Assembly: GCF_000346465.2 (NCBI RefSeq)
Contig: NC_034014.1
Location: forward strand, 3,644,027-3,708,026
Length of the DNA stretch: 64,000 bases
Source: Prunus persica
Lineage: Eukaryota > Streptophyta > Magnoliopsida > Rosales > Rosaceae
Direction of reading: 5' to 3'
Shown here: piece after piece, positions 1 to 12,689 of the stretch
Numbering within the stretch: position 1 is the stretch's first letter
Layout: each line of letters opens with the position of its first letter
The notes under the pieces: generated by a model
Told to the model about the DNA's origin: nothing
The model's input: only the letters and a program-made list of their open reading frames with translations
The model's database searches: none
Made by a program: the position numbers and the translations under genes

Positions 1-12
1 TTACTGCACTAT

Positions 13-3000
13 ATGCTTCCAAGAAAGAGACCTAGCGAAGGAGTGGTTGTAGAAGAAGAAGAAGACGCCATTGTGAGCAAGAACAACAGCACCAGCTCCA
101 GCTCAGCCGCAGCATCGTCTGTTAAGAAGCATCGGATCGGCCACTTCGTCGCCGAATCGACTGTCAACAGCAACAGCCTCATCAGCAACAACCACGGCAT
201 AGTTGAAAGGGACGTGCCAATCATGGCTTTGGGCCATTCCAACCCCTCCGATATCGACGAGGATCTGCACAGCCGGCAGCTCGCGGTCTATGGCCGCGAG
301 ACTATGCGGAGGCTCTTTGCGTCGAATGTCCTCATCTCGGGGATTCAAGGCCTCGGCGCTGAGATTGGTATGAATTTCGGCAACTCTCTGCTTGTTTGAG
401 TTATCGTTTTCAACTTTTTTTTTCCAAGAAGTTATCGTTTTCAATTGGGTTTGTAGTTAATGAGAGATAAATGAAAAGACAATGTTGAATTCTGGAAGTG
501 CTCATCTGTTATAATGTTGCATATATTGTTTTTGGATTCTGCTGTTTAAATTTTTTCACTTACCATAGTAAGCAGTGTTGTGTATGTATGTGTGTGTATT
601 TATTTTCTTTTGCTGGTGGTTTTTTTTTCTTCTCCAATGTGGACTTTTGCTTCCTGCAGCAAAGAACCTCATTCTTGCTGGTGTCAAGTCTGTGATGTTG
701 CATGATGAAGGGAAAGTGGAGCTATGGGATTTATCCAGTAATTTTGTATTTTCTGAGGATGATGTTGGCAAGAACAGAGCACTTGTTGCTGTTCAAAACT
801 TGCAGGAACTCAACAATGCTGTGGTTGTTCATACCTTGACAACCAAATTGGCCAAAGAACAGCTTGCTGATTTCCAGGTACATTTTTCTGTAGTTATTTA
901 CTGGTTGTTTAGTGTTATGCAAGTTATCAAGTTTATACTTTTGAGGCATGTTTGGGGGTCTATTTGAATCACAATTGCTGGACTAGGTTTTATTTAATTA
1001 CTTAATGTTTGATTATGATGACTAAATGCCTTCATTAATGAATGAGGGAGGGTACATAGATAGTGAATAATAATGTAATTTTAGCACATCTAAAGACTGA
1101 TACATGCAAGGAATGGTATTTTCATAGGCTATATATGAAACTTCCATTACCTAGAACTAGAAGGGTATTCATTTTTTATTTGGAGAAAGGGAGGGGGGAA
1201 GGTATTTTAGCTATAGCTAGCTGAACTAGTCTCCTGAAGGTGACTTTCTAATTTTGTACTGCATCTATTTATCCTGTGTCTGTTGGTTTCAATATCTTGC
1301 TTCTGTTGGGTTTTGATAGTGAACTATTTTTGCTTCTGTTGGTAGCATTTAAAGTAATCTAGTTATGATGATTTTCCTAAATATCTATTAAAAATGGTTG
1401 TATTAGCTCTGTAGAAATTGCAATTTATGTTCGAGTTATCAAACAAGTGTTAGATATTCAAAATTGTGAATCCCTTAAGTAATTATCTATTTTGCAGAAG
1501 GATTCAAAATTCACGAGTGTATTTTTTCTAGTTTGGTAGTTTTATTTGGGTTTGTACAGGCATATACTTATTTTCTGTTGTTGTAGGCTGTTGTATTCAC
1601 TGACATCAGTCTTGAGAAAGCCATTGAATTCAATGATTATTGTCATAATCATCAACCTCCAATTGCCTTTATTAAAACCGAAGCTAGAGGCCTCTTTGGT
1701 TCTGTGTTCTGTGACTTCGGACCTGAGTTCACTGTTTTTGATGTTGATGGGGAGGATCCACACACTGGTATTATTGCATCCATAAGCAATGACAACCCTG
1801 CTCTAGTGTCATGTGTTGACGATGAAAGACTTGAGTTTCAGGATGGGGATCTTGTTGTGTTCTCAGAAGTTCATGGAATGAAAGAACTAAATGATGGAAA
1901 GCCAAGGAAGATAAAGAATGCTAGGGCTTATTCATTTACTCTCGAGGAGGATACCACGGGTTTTGGTACCTATGAGAAGGGGGGTATTGTCACACAGGTG
2001 AAGCAGCCCAAAGTCTTGAACTTTAAGCCGTTGAGAGAAGCACTCAATGATCCTGGCGATATTCTTTTCAGTGATTTCTCCAAGTTTGATCGCCCACCTC
2101 TCCTACACTTGGCATTTCAAGCGCTGGACAAATTCGTGTCAGAGTCGGGGTGCTTCCCTATTCCTGGTTCAGAAGAGGATGCTCAGAAGCTTATATCTAT
2201 TGCTAGTAACATTAATGAGAAACTGGGAGATGGGAGACTGGAAGATATTAATCCAAAACTTTTGCGGCACTTTGCTTTCGGTGCAAAGGCGGTACTAAAC
2301 CCCATGGCTGCCATGTTTGGTGGTATTGTGGGTCAAGAGGTTGTAAAAGCTTGCTCTGGGAAGTTTCATCCACTCTTCCAGGTCAGTACACATTCTTGGT
2401 TTCACGTAGAAGTTAACCATTCTTTAGGAGCTAAGAATTATTTAGTGCCATGTTATTTTTCACTGCTGGTAGTAACCTAATGTTTAACTTGTTCCAACAG
2501 TTCTTCTACTTTGACTCAGTAGAATCACTTCCTACAGAGCCACTGCAGCCCAGTGATTTGAAACCATTAAATAGCCGTTATGATGCACAGATTTCAGTTT
2601 TTGGGTCTAAGCTACAGAAGAAACTGGAAGATTCCAAAGTATTTCTTGTTGGATCAGGGGCACTAGGATGTGAGTTATTAAAAAATTTGGCCCTGATGGG
2701 AGTTTCATGTAGCAACCATGGGAAGCTAACAGTCACTGATGATGATGTAATTGAGAAGAGTAACCTCAGTAGGCAGTTCCTCTTCCGTGATTGGAACATT
2801 GGGCAGGCCAAATCAACAGTTGCTGCTTCTGCGGCTGCATCAATAAATCCGCGTCTTAATGTTGAAGCCTTGCAGAATAGAGTTGGCCCTGAAACTGAGA
2901 ATGTGTTTGATGATACCTTCTGGGAGAATTTAAGTGTTGTTATTAATGCGCTAGACAATGTCAATGCGAGGCTGTATGTTGATCAGAGGTGCTTATATTT

Positions 3001-3926
3001 TCAGAAAGCACTTCTTGAGTCGGGTACTCTTGGCGCAAAATGCAACACTCAGATGGTTATTCCTCACCTAACAGAAAACTATGGTGCATCAAGGGACCCG
3101 CCGGAGAAACAAGCACCCATGTGCACTGTGCACTCATTTCCCCACAACATTGACCACTGCTTGACATGGGCTCGATCTGAGTTTGAGGGTTTGCTTGAGA
3201 AAACTCCAGCTGAAGTGAATGCATATTTATCCAAGCCAAGTGAATATGTCACTACCATGAGGAATGCTGGCGACGCACAGGCCAGGGATACCTTGGAGCG
3301 TGTTCTTGAGTGCCTTGATAGAGAAAGATGTGAGACATTCCAAGATTGCATTGGCTGGGCACGCCTGAAGTAAGCCCTTAGATAATAGACTTGATTATAC
3401 ATTTTTTCCTTTTGCCCCTCCTCTCTGTAATCATTAATTATTGTGATGGTTTGTTTCGGTAATTCATGATGCCTGCTTTTGATGTACACAGGTTTGAAGA
3501 TTATTTTTCCAACCGCGTGAAACAACTTATTTATACTTTTCCTGAAGATGCAACAACTAGTACTGGGGCTCCATTCTGGTCCGCCCCTAAGCGATTCCCC
3601 CATCCACTGCAGTTCTCAGCTGCTGATCCTGGTCACCTTCATTTTGTTATAGCAGCTGCCATACTAAGGGCAGAGACATTTGGGATTCCAATCCCTGATT
3701 GGGTTAGAAACACTAAGAAGGTGGCTGAAGCTGTTGAGAAAGTGGAAGTCTCAGAATTTCAGCCTAAGAAAGATGCGAAAATAGTTACTGATGATGAGGC
3801 TACCAATTTAACTCCTCAATCATTAGATGATGCACAGGTCATTAATGAATTGATTATCAAGTTAGAGCATTGTCGAGAGAAACTCCCACCAGGGTTCAGA
3901 ATGAAACCAATTCAATTTGAGAAGGT

Positions 3927-3971
<45 letters not shown>

Positions 3972-4874
3972 CATATCTTTTCTGACCTATCCTTCATTTA
4001 GACACTCATATATTCTATGGTTAAGTTGATTGATTTCGATCACTCTGATAATTGGTTGAGGTAATAAGTGTTAATGGTGGTTGATGGTTTTGAGTGATGC
4101 ATGGGGAAGTTTCTTTATGTGACCTAGAGTGGGGATGGGCTAAACTTAGATGTGGGATGTATCATTCTTCAAATTTTAATTCTAATTCATGCCTTCACTT
4201 GGAGTTCATTGTTTCGTTGTGTCCTACAAGTTGCCAATCACAGTAGGTTTTTTACACTTAGCTTGGGGAATTTGCAGGATGATGATACAAATTACCATAT
4301 GGATCTGATAGCCGGGCTTGCCAATATGCGGGCTAGGAATTACAGCATTCCTGAGGTTGACAAGCTGAAAGCCAAGTTTATTGCCGGTAGGATTATCCCT
4401 GCAATTGCAACGACCACGGCAATGGCCACAGGACTTGTGTGCTTGGAGCTTTACAAGGTTTTGGATGGAGGCCACAAGCTAGAAGACTATAGAAACACAT
4501 TTGCAAATCTAGCTCTACCTTTGTTCTCCATGGCCGAGCCAGTTCCACCCAAGGTCATCAAGCACCGTGACATGAGCTGGACCATCTGGGATAGGTGGAT
4601 CCTGAGAGGCAATCCAACTCTGAGGGAACTTATTCAGTGGCTAAAGGACAAAGGACTGAAGGCTTATAGCATCTCATTTGAAAGTTGCCTGCTTTATAAT
4701 ACCATGTTTTCTCGACACCAAGACCGAATGGACAGGAAGATGGTTGATCTGGTTAGGGAAGTGGCAGGGGCGGAACTGCCTCCTTATCGTCGCCACTTTG
4801 ATGTTGTTGTGGCTTGTGAGGATGAAGAGGATAACGATATTGACATCCCTCTGGTATCCATTTACTTCCGTTAG
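13..4874 (+). CDS. UBA1: Ubiquitin-activating enzyme E1 (UBA1 type)
   Basis: Activates ubiquitin with ATP and passes it to E2 enzymes; nucleus and cytosol. Six exons join in frame: 13-367, 660-877, 1587-2381, 2501-3369, 3492-3924, 4278-4874, all with GT-AG borders, giving about 1088 residues, the usual plant E1 length. The start MLPRKR fits the short Lys/Arg-rich start of plant E1s. The E1 signature [13 protein letters not shown] begins near residue 82. The ATP-binding GSGALGCE lies near residue 507, and the catalytic cysteine in [10 protein letters not shown] is residue 664 (codon 3122-3124). The C-terminal ubiquitin-fold domain ends in [10 protein letters not shown]. No break was seen. Intron 5 starts directly beside a CT microsatellite. 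The gene converges on the LRR/ubiquitin-like gene downstream, the same order as At2g30110/At2g30105. Confidence 0.97.
3928..3968. repeat. (CT)n microsatellite in UBA1 intron 5
   Basis: About twenty CT units begin only a few bases after the 5' splice site of intron 5 (exon ends at 3924). It forms a pyrimidine-rich run at the donor side of the intron. Confidence 0.95.
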
Positions 4875-5842
4875 GTTGTGTTCTTGAATCCGCCGAGATT
4901 GTCGGTCTGTGATTTTAGGAAGAGAACTCATAAGAGTTTAGGATATTTGACCTCAGACTTTCATTCCTGTGTTAATCGATGATGAGCACACAGTTGAACA
5001 TTTTTATCCCAACTGTCTCATGTTCTACATGTATAATCTCTAAAAGTAAATCCCATTTAATAATAAATTTGCTTGTAATTTGCTGGCCGGATTTCCAGAT
5101 AATCTTTTGCGACAATTGATGTTTGAGTGTCACCTTCTTGGGTTTTTGCCTGTATCCTTGCCACCAATTTAAACAGTAAAAACTAAAAACTGTCAATAAA
5201 TGAAATTTTCATGCAATAGAATACCATTGTGGTGAACCCGGTGCAGGTAATTTTGTCTACTTCTGTAAAACGATGGTGGTATAACTGCTTGTAGATCATT
5301 TTGATTGTTGACACTTTTTAATATATTTTTTACCTACCTCGCATTTATTTTTCCGATTTCATCATTCATCCTCTTTCTTACTTCAAAAAATAAAAAAATA
5401 AAAAATCATCAGTTGTTGAAGTAATTTAGACTCTCAGCTGTAAACCACGTACTCAAAAAAATAAAAGGAGGCCCACACCACACAACAGCTAAACAAAGTC
5501 TTTCACCTTCACCATTTCTTTCATATATACTTATTACACTGCTGCCTTTTCATTGTAAGGTCCCAAAGCCAGTCTCGCTTGGAAGGAACATGGTTGTTCA
5601 GAAACATACACATCAGCATTATAATCACAGGACAATTAGAACTGGTCATCTCTTGCTCCATAATTGTTCTCACAGTAACTTCTCATGTATCAATGACACC
5701 AATTTCTTTGATTTATATAAAATCCTATTAACAATTAAAGTACCAGAGACATCAAAGCTTTACATTGGTTCTTCTACATACAAATGTCAGCATGGACCAC
5801 AAATTGGCCCAACTGCCTCATGTAATCCAGAAATGTGTGGCA
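4875..5842. other. Interval between convergent UBA1 and LRR/UBL genes
   Basis: Holds the presumed 3' UTR of UBA1 and that of the convergent gene. It is AT-rich, with A-rich runs around 5384-5405 and 5454-5465. No further coding signal was seen. Confidence 0.7.
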
Positions 5843-6647
5843 TCAGCTCTTATCAGCACCTTCATCAAATGCACCGGAGTTCACAACTCGGAAGTCCAGT
5901 TGCTTCTGATGCTTCAAGCGACGGCGTTCATCAAAACTTTCCCATCCTTCCGTCTGTGAAGATATTGCTGTTATATCATTAAAATTAACAAATTAGACTA
6001 CCTGGCACAATGACATTTGATGCTAATGTACACACCTGACGAAGAACATCCATGGTTATCTCTGTGTTGTGCAAATCAAGTGTTGTGAGCTGTAGGCACT
6101 TTTTGAATAGCGTAGAAGGAAGGGATTTCAACCCATTGTTGCTGAGACACAAAGACTGCACAAAAGTAAAAGTTTTGGAATGAATATCAGCCTGGAGATG
6201 AAGCACAAAATAGATGAGGTTGCTGCAATTACTCTAAAAGAGCTCAAGAAAATTAGACTAAAATGATATTTTTACTACCTTCAAGTAAAAGTTTACTAAA
6301 TTTCAAAACTTTTTTGTGTGTGATTAATTGGCATAATAGGCAGTAGAAAGAGTCAAAGTTTAGGATGGCACGATACAGTAACCATTAGGGTTTAGGCCAG
6401 GTACAGGGAAAAGGAATAGGTGGATGCTTGGGGTACAGAGACAATGGCAGACATCAACAGGATGAGCAGTGAAAGCAGGTGCAATATGAATAAACTCTTA
6501 TTTCCTACATGGATAAGACAACCCTAACAACACAATGAAAATTAATCTTTGAAAAAAAATGGAAAATATATTTTAATACGGGAATCGTAAACTGTGTAAC
6601 CTCTCCAGAACCACCCTACAAATTACAGTTCCATATCAAAACAAAGG

Positions 6648-6702
<55 letters not shown>

Positions 6703-9169
6703 GTGGGGGTCAAGAAGGGAAGCTCTTAAACGTTTAAAGAGAATTTGAGTTTTTTAAGGAAAACAAGAAAGAAATAGGGATAATAAGTTCAAAATACTAG
6801 GAATTAGTATAGACCTTTAGATTATGCAAATTGCCAAATGTCTCGGGCAACTCGGATAGAAGATTTGATGAAACATCAATCTGCACCATGCCAAAAGCAA
6901 GTCAGATAAATGGACAAATCTACCCAAATTGAAAAAGAAAAAAAAAACCCACCCCTCCCATAAGAAATGAAGAAAAGGAAAACATTACTACCTCAATAAG
7001 ACCAATACAGTCCCCTATGCATGTAGGCATGGTGCTTATCCTGGACACAGAGACAGACAGGTAAGTTTAATCAAGACACAAGCCATTGGTTATCAAACAA
7101 AATTTGCATATTTAAGAAGTAGTTACTTCATCAACATAGCATTAATGCATAAAGGGGAAAAACTAAACAACCTACAAAACATGTTTTTAAAAAAACCAAA
7201 ATTTCCACTGAAACTAAATATTTTAGTTTCTGTATTTAAGACATAAAAGCATTTAGAGGAAAGGAAAGTAGATGTGAAATATTAAGTGCAGCTGCACGTC
7301 CACAATGTGAAATATATAAAATTTAAAATGATCATACCACATTAAGAAGAAAAGACATGCAAGGGAAGAAAAAAAAGCAGATTTTGATTCTGTAATTCCC
7401 AATAAGAAAAAGCTTGCTTAAAGTACTTTCAAAATCACCTGTTATTGTTGACTTTCAGAACTTCAAGCTTAGTCAAAAGTCCTATTTCATTTGGGAGGCT
7501 AGACAATTTGTTGTTTGCAACGTGAAATTGCCTCAGTGATGTCAACAAGCCGAATGCAGGTGGCAAAGTCGTTAAACTGCATAAATTGTCCAATTCATCA
7601 AGCATTTAACATAATGTCAAGAAGTAGAAAATGAAAGCCACCCCAATTTAATGTGACATCGTAAAGCACAAAAGATACTCACTGGTTTTGGTCCAGAGAC
7701 AGAACAGTTAGAAGCTTCAAAGATACTAGAGCTTCCCAGTTAATAGAATTGTCCAAAATATCATTTGCAGAGAGGAACAATTTCTACAAAATGTAGAGAA
7801 TGAAGTGAAACTACGCATAAGTTATGGAAAGAATTTGAAGAAGCTGGAGCAGAAATGCAAGAAAGAAACAGAGCTTTGTATACCTGCAAGGAACTTAGAC
7901 AGCCAATCTTGGCAGGTACCACTGGAATAGCATTATTGCTGAGTTCAATGACTCTTGCAGAAGCTCCACAAGCCCACACTTCATCGGGTATAGCCTTTTC
8001 AAATTAAACCAACACAAATTTTCAACATTGGAAAACGTTAGGTCCTCTAAAATATTACTTGGAAACAATTATCAAAATCGACATTCCCCTGCTAAGAGAT
8101 TCCCATGTGTTATGATTCTAAGTCCCAATTAATTGTCTGAAGGAAAAACAATTCTGAAAGGCATACTACTTCTGTTAACAACCGCAAAACTTGTCTACCA
8201 AGCCAAACAGATGTTACATATAGATATCCGTAATGTAAAATGTGATTAGAAAAATGCAAACAGTCCAAAAAGGGACAATCACCAAAGACTAGTTTCTTAT
8301 ACCCTCAAGTTGTAGTCACGGAGTCCAATAACCCCAGTAGCTTTCCATCGATCCAACCGGTTCTTATCAACAGAAACTTCTGTCTTTTCTTTTCCCAATG
8401 TATTAGCATTGTTGGCTCTGGAAATGGGGCGTGTGGGAGCTTGTTTTAGGATGGGCCCGTCCTATTCAAACAAAAATTCCAGAAGTACTACATTATCAAT
8501 AACGCATTTTCTATAACTCAACACTTCCAAAAACACATAAATCTCCACAGTTACTATGATCCAAAGTTTCATGAAATTTATGACCAACATTTTTACTCGA
8601 GAAAAAATAAATTAAAGATCTTTGTTTGATAAAATTGCTTTCTTCTTATTTATTTTCTCAACTACCAAACAAGTGGGTCCTTCCATCTCCATCAAAATCA
8701 AATTCCCAATTCAAGTTCAGATTTCAAGAAAGCAAAAAGATAGAAAAGAATTGAGTTTTATCTACAATACCCCTTGATGCAAGCCCTGAGAAGCCATGAG
8801 CATGATCCTGGAGCCATTAGCGACCTCAGACTCCTTCAGTGTCATTCCATCCACCAAAAGCTTCCCTATCACAAAATACCCAGAATCCAAAAATTAAAAT
8901 GAAACTGAAAATGAAAAACTTGCCATTCATAATTCATTACAGCTCAGAGAAATTCAATCAAATTTTACAGAGGAGAAAAAGGAGACACCTTTGCAAATGA
9001 GCTTTTGGCCACGAGGGAGGACATTGGTGAGAGGTTGCAGAAGGGACTTGAGGTCTTTGATGGTTGAGTCCGGAGAAAGATTTGTGATGGGTATGGTTCT
9101 GCCACTGAACTTCACGCTGAGGCTTATGTTGCCTCCGCTATCCTCACCGCCGGTGACACTACTCTCCAT
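5843..9169 (-). CDS. LRR and ubiquitin-like domain protein (At2g30105 type)
   Basis: Ten exons on the minus strand: 9169-8989, 8865-8771, 8461-8303, 7994-7884, 7783-7683, 7576-7439, 7040-6992, 6880-6815, 6155-6036, 5953-5843. All join in frame with GT-AG borders to give about 376 residues. The start is the ATG at 9167-9169 (MESSVTGGE). Residues about 15-90 are a ubiquitin-like fold (ISLSVKFSGR...KLLVDGMTLKES). From about residue 145 there are leucine-rich repeats with the pattern LxxLPxxhGxLxxL. The C-terminus DERRRLKHQKQLDFRVV...DEGADKS closely follows Arabidopsis At2g30105. The molecular role of this family is not established; the ubiquitin-like domain suggests a link to ubiquitin or proteasome biology. 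Its 5' half recurs as broken copies to the right. Confidence 0.93.
6652..6703. repeat. (CT)n microsatellite in LRR/UBL intron
   Basis: A long CT run with one interrupting TT, inside the intron between exons 6155-6036 and 6880-6815. Confidence 0.95.
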
Positions 9170-9803
9170 TTCCTCTCTTTGCAAATTGCAGTGAGTTCTT
9201 GGTGTTGGTCGTCTTCTTGGTAATTCTCTGTGGTGAATAATTTGCAGATTATTCATTTTACGTCCGTATTTATATACACACCCAAAAAATGAATAATACA
9301 AAAGTCAGCTCCAACTTCCAAGCACAGTACAAATTTTATGGGCCGAGAGGCCTGGGCCAGCCCGAAATGCAACCCAAATCCCATTTCAACAATGTAGGAG
9401 TCTATCTAAACAAAAAGTTAGGGGCATTTCGGTCCTTTGACACAAATGATGTTCATTAAGAAGACAAAGTTTTGGTATTGGTTAGGGCTCTCTTCTTCTT
9501 TTAACTCTGTGCATCATACTCTCTCGGCTTCCTCCTCTCTGACGAGTGACGACTACAAGGGTTGATTAGTAAGCACTAAATTCTAACCAAAAGATTTCCA
9601 TTATCCCTATTCTCTCTGCCTATTTGTTGTTGTTTTGTTGTTTTATTTGTTTGTATGTTTTGAACATCCCTATTCTTTCTGCCTATGCCTATATGTACTG
9701 TTTTCGTTTTTGTTTTCTTTGGTTGCTTTCATTTTGATATTTTGATCCTTACAAAAGTTATGCAACTGTGTCTGTCAAAGGGAGCTGTAATATATTGAAG
9801 ACA
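9170..9803. other. Divergent intergenic region between LRR/UBL and kelch-like copy A
   Basis: Presumed promoter space for two divergent genes. Parts of it recur in degraded form near 28109-28190 and 35610-35735, which helps trace the later duplications. A T-rich stretch lies at 9620-9730. No open reading frame of note was found. Confidence 0.6.
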
Positions 9804-11148
9804 ATGCTGAAGAATGAGTTGCTTTCGTACGTCAACATGTGGGGTCGTCAGCCATGTCGTCTAAGTATTAGTCAACAACTATGTTGTTATTTCTTTTCGG
9901 AGCGTGAGATTTTTGTCCTTAAAACTGAAGAAAGTGACATTTTGAAAACTACAACCAAACCACCGCCCCCGGACAAGGATTGGTATTTGTGCCTGAAACT
10001 TAAAGCAGCGGAGGAAAACCTATGCCGTCTAAATATTAGTAACTTGTGCAAAAGGAGCTCTGGCAAGGCTCCTAGGTTTGAAGCTGTATTTGACGATATT
10101 ATGGTTTCGGACGACAATGATTGGATGGAACTTGGGCTGTCGAAGGGCAAGAGGCTGGGGAGGCAAATGATTGTGGGTTCCAAATTGTATATATAGGGTG
10201 CGGGGTGAATTTGACAGCAGATTTTCTGAGACTCATAAAATCATTGACTATGAAAGCATGGGTTTTAAGTCAACTGTTGAATGCTATGATCTCACGCACG
10301 ACAGCACAGACGAAGAATTTCCATTCGTGCGCGTTTGTGACAAGGATGCCATTCCCAATTTGATTGATCCTAGGATCATACTTGGGAGCAAAATCATGCT
10401 CAATCTGGAGCACAAAATCTATGGTCTTGCATTTCAAAACTATGATAAGCGACACTTTTTTAAGGTTTTTGATCCCCTTCACCAATCCTGGAAAGATCTT
10501 CATGATCCCCCTTCTTATTGCTCTCCTCTTATTGATTTTTATTTTGCTTGCGCCCACAAGCTCTTTTTTTTAAACCGTCATGGTGACACATACATTTTTG
10601 ACACTCAAAAACAGAAATGGTCGGAATTAGAAAGCGAAGTCCTGAATCCTGAGATGTTTGAGGCTGTTGCAGAGTTTCAGGGTTTTCTCATTGCCATGTC
10701 TCGCCACCGCAAAGAGTTTGTTGCTTGGAAGTTGGACGGAAATGGGGTCCCCCATAAGTATCTGGTGTTACATGAGCTTCGTGATGTTTTTTGTCCTTTC
10801 TTATATCCTGGATTTTGTTACCTTGGCCATCTTGACAGTGATGGTCGTATGTGGTTCGTTTATTCTTCAAATGTGCATCTCCGCGTAGCGGTGTTTCGGG
10901 TTTCCGTCTCGGAAGATTCTGTTGGAAATCTAGCCATCTCTGCAGATCTGGAGACTGCAGAGTATTATAATATCAAGGGTTGTTGTGAATTAAGAATCTG
11001 CTCTGCTTTTGTTCTGTGTCATCATGTAAATGACAATTTTAAGCCAAAAAACTTGAATGGACTATCGCACCATATTATCATCATAGTCATCATCATGGTA
11101 CGTAGGGGAAAAATATCTGCATGCTTGTGTTATTTGATGGATGGTTGA
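9804..11148 (+). pseudogene. Kelch-like uncharacterised protein, copy A (frameshifted)
   Basis: I do not recognise the family with certainty. The first part reads from ATG 9804 (MLKNELLSYVNMWGR) and carries two related motifs, CRLSISQQLC and CRLNISNLC. It hits a stop near 10195. The downstream frame continues as a beta-rich, kelch-like or F-box-associated-like region with FKVFDPLHQSWKDL and YIFDTQKQKWSEL, then RVAVFRVSVSEDSVGN. Copy B has four fewer bases at 10183-10196, so copy A probably has a 4-bp insertion there. A second frame change near 11070 replaces the Arg/Lys-rich tail seen in the other copies. The second open frame (from about 10196) is long and clean, so decay may be recent, or a shorter protein may still be made. 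Confidence 0.6.
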
Positions 11149-11842
11149 TTCTTATGACGAGAGCGACTTTGTAGAACACGAAGATTTTAACAATTATATC
11201 AAATGTTTGTTTCTTCTCTCAACATGATGCATTTATGTGATAGACATTGATTTAAAGAGTTCATTTTGTTCATGTTTTTAAGCTTTTATGACGTTTCATG
11301 AGTCTGAGAAGAATGCTGAACTTAATTGCTTCAGATTCTCTAGTGCGGATGTCCGTACTTTCTTAATGTGCGGATTTGTTTTTTCGTTTTGCATTCATCT
11401 CGATATCCTCCTTTGCTGATCAGAATGGAAACCATGCTCTGCCAGTACCAGAAAGTGTTGTCTAGGTTGTTCTGCAGAAGCTTTTATTGGTGGCATATAC
11501 AGAGCACCTGGAGGCTGCTTATGTGCTTCCAGGTCTTTTTTTGAAGAAAGAAAGATACACAAACCAAAATGGCAATGGCTTCCTTTCATTTGAATGAATG
11601 AATTCTGTAGCTTATTTCTGTAGCCCTTTGTGCTTCTTTTCCGTGTCTTGTTTGCTGGCGCTTGGATGTTTTTTTTTTCTTTACTTTTTCTTGGGGTCTT
11701 GCCCAGTTTCCATGTTTGTAATATTGATCCCAAGAACATGCCATTAAGGAGTTGTTTTTTGACAGTGATTTTTGACAGCTCTGAGACTCTGGGGTTTGAA
11801 CAGAAGAAATTGAACAAACAACAACAAATACATGTACCTTAA
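11149..11842. other. 3' flank of kelch-like copy A
   Basis: No gene was found. The start (11140-11285) and end (11785-11842) of this stretch resemble 36360-36500 and 36690-36790 beyond the third copy, so it belongs to the duplicated unit. The match to LRR-gene sequence begins just after 11843, marking a duplication junction. Confidence 0.6.
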
Positions 11843-12085
11843 TTGGGGAACCAAAACCTAAAGAGTCACCTGTTTTGGTTCAAAGATGCTATTTCTTCCC
11901 AGTTAATAGAATTGTCCAATTTATCATTTGCAGCAAGGAACAATTCTTTCTACCAAAATTTGAGAATGAATTATGGAAACAAGTGGTTTGTATACCTGCA
12001 AGGAATTACACAGCCAATCTTGGCAGGTACCTCCTGAATAGCATTATTGATGAATTCAATAACTATTGCAGAAGTTCAACACATA
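11843..12085 (-). pseudogene. Fragment of the LRR/UBL gene (exons near 7683-7994)
   Basis: Plus-strand sequence from about 11872 matches 7690-7970 of the intact gene. Shared runs include CCCAGTTAATAGAATTGTCC, then GTATACCTGCAAGGAA and CAGCCAATCTTGGCAGGTACC. The intervening intron is mostly deleted and the frame is lost. Confidence 0.8.
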
Positions 12086-12299
12086 CTTCAACATGTATGG
12101 CATTATAAATTCACTACCAAAGTTTCTTACAAGTTCCTTTCAATTTCATTCTCACTGTTTTTTTTCTTCCTAAGATGGCCCCAAAACTATCCCAAAGAGA
12201 AGAGGTGCCAATTGGAAACACCACAAAGTTCCTTTCATTGTCATTCTCACCCTCATTTTTTAGGTTAAAATGTTTGTTAAAATAAATTACGATGACATG

Positions 12300-12388
12300 A
12301 ACTAAAATTAAATCAGAAAAAGCTAACCATAAAACATTAAGATTAAAACTTTTTTTTAAAACTAAAATTAAATCAGAAAAAGCTAACC
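12300..12388. repeat. Short direct repeat, about 28 bp, two copies
   Basis: ACTAAAATTAAATCAGAAAA followed by AGCTAACC occurs at about 12301-12328 and 12361-12388, separated by an A/T-rich spacer. Confidence 0.85.
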
Positions 12389-12689
12389 TTACTAGGGTCT
12401 GAAATTTTAAGACTGCATGATTGGAAGGAAAAATTGTTTACAACTTTTTGTACAGATGCTTAGTTGTATTTAGAATGCCAAAATTAAAGCTTGGTACACT
12501 CAAGATTGGAGATGGTCTAATGACTGACTTGCCTAATAAGTATGACTTGCCCATCTGGCTCTTGCATAGTTTATGTCTGAGTCCAATTGATGATTGTGGC
12601 CCACTGCAATTAAACAATGTTAATTTTTGTGAATTTTGAAACATATTGACCCTATAAATAATCTACTGTTCAATAAAAAGCCACGTCAG

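Noticed and set aside
9804..11148. Calling copy A a functional F-box gene
   Set aside because: No F-box motif was seen at the N-terminus and the frame differs from copy B by 4 bp; only kelch-like resemblance can be supported.
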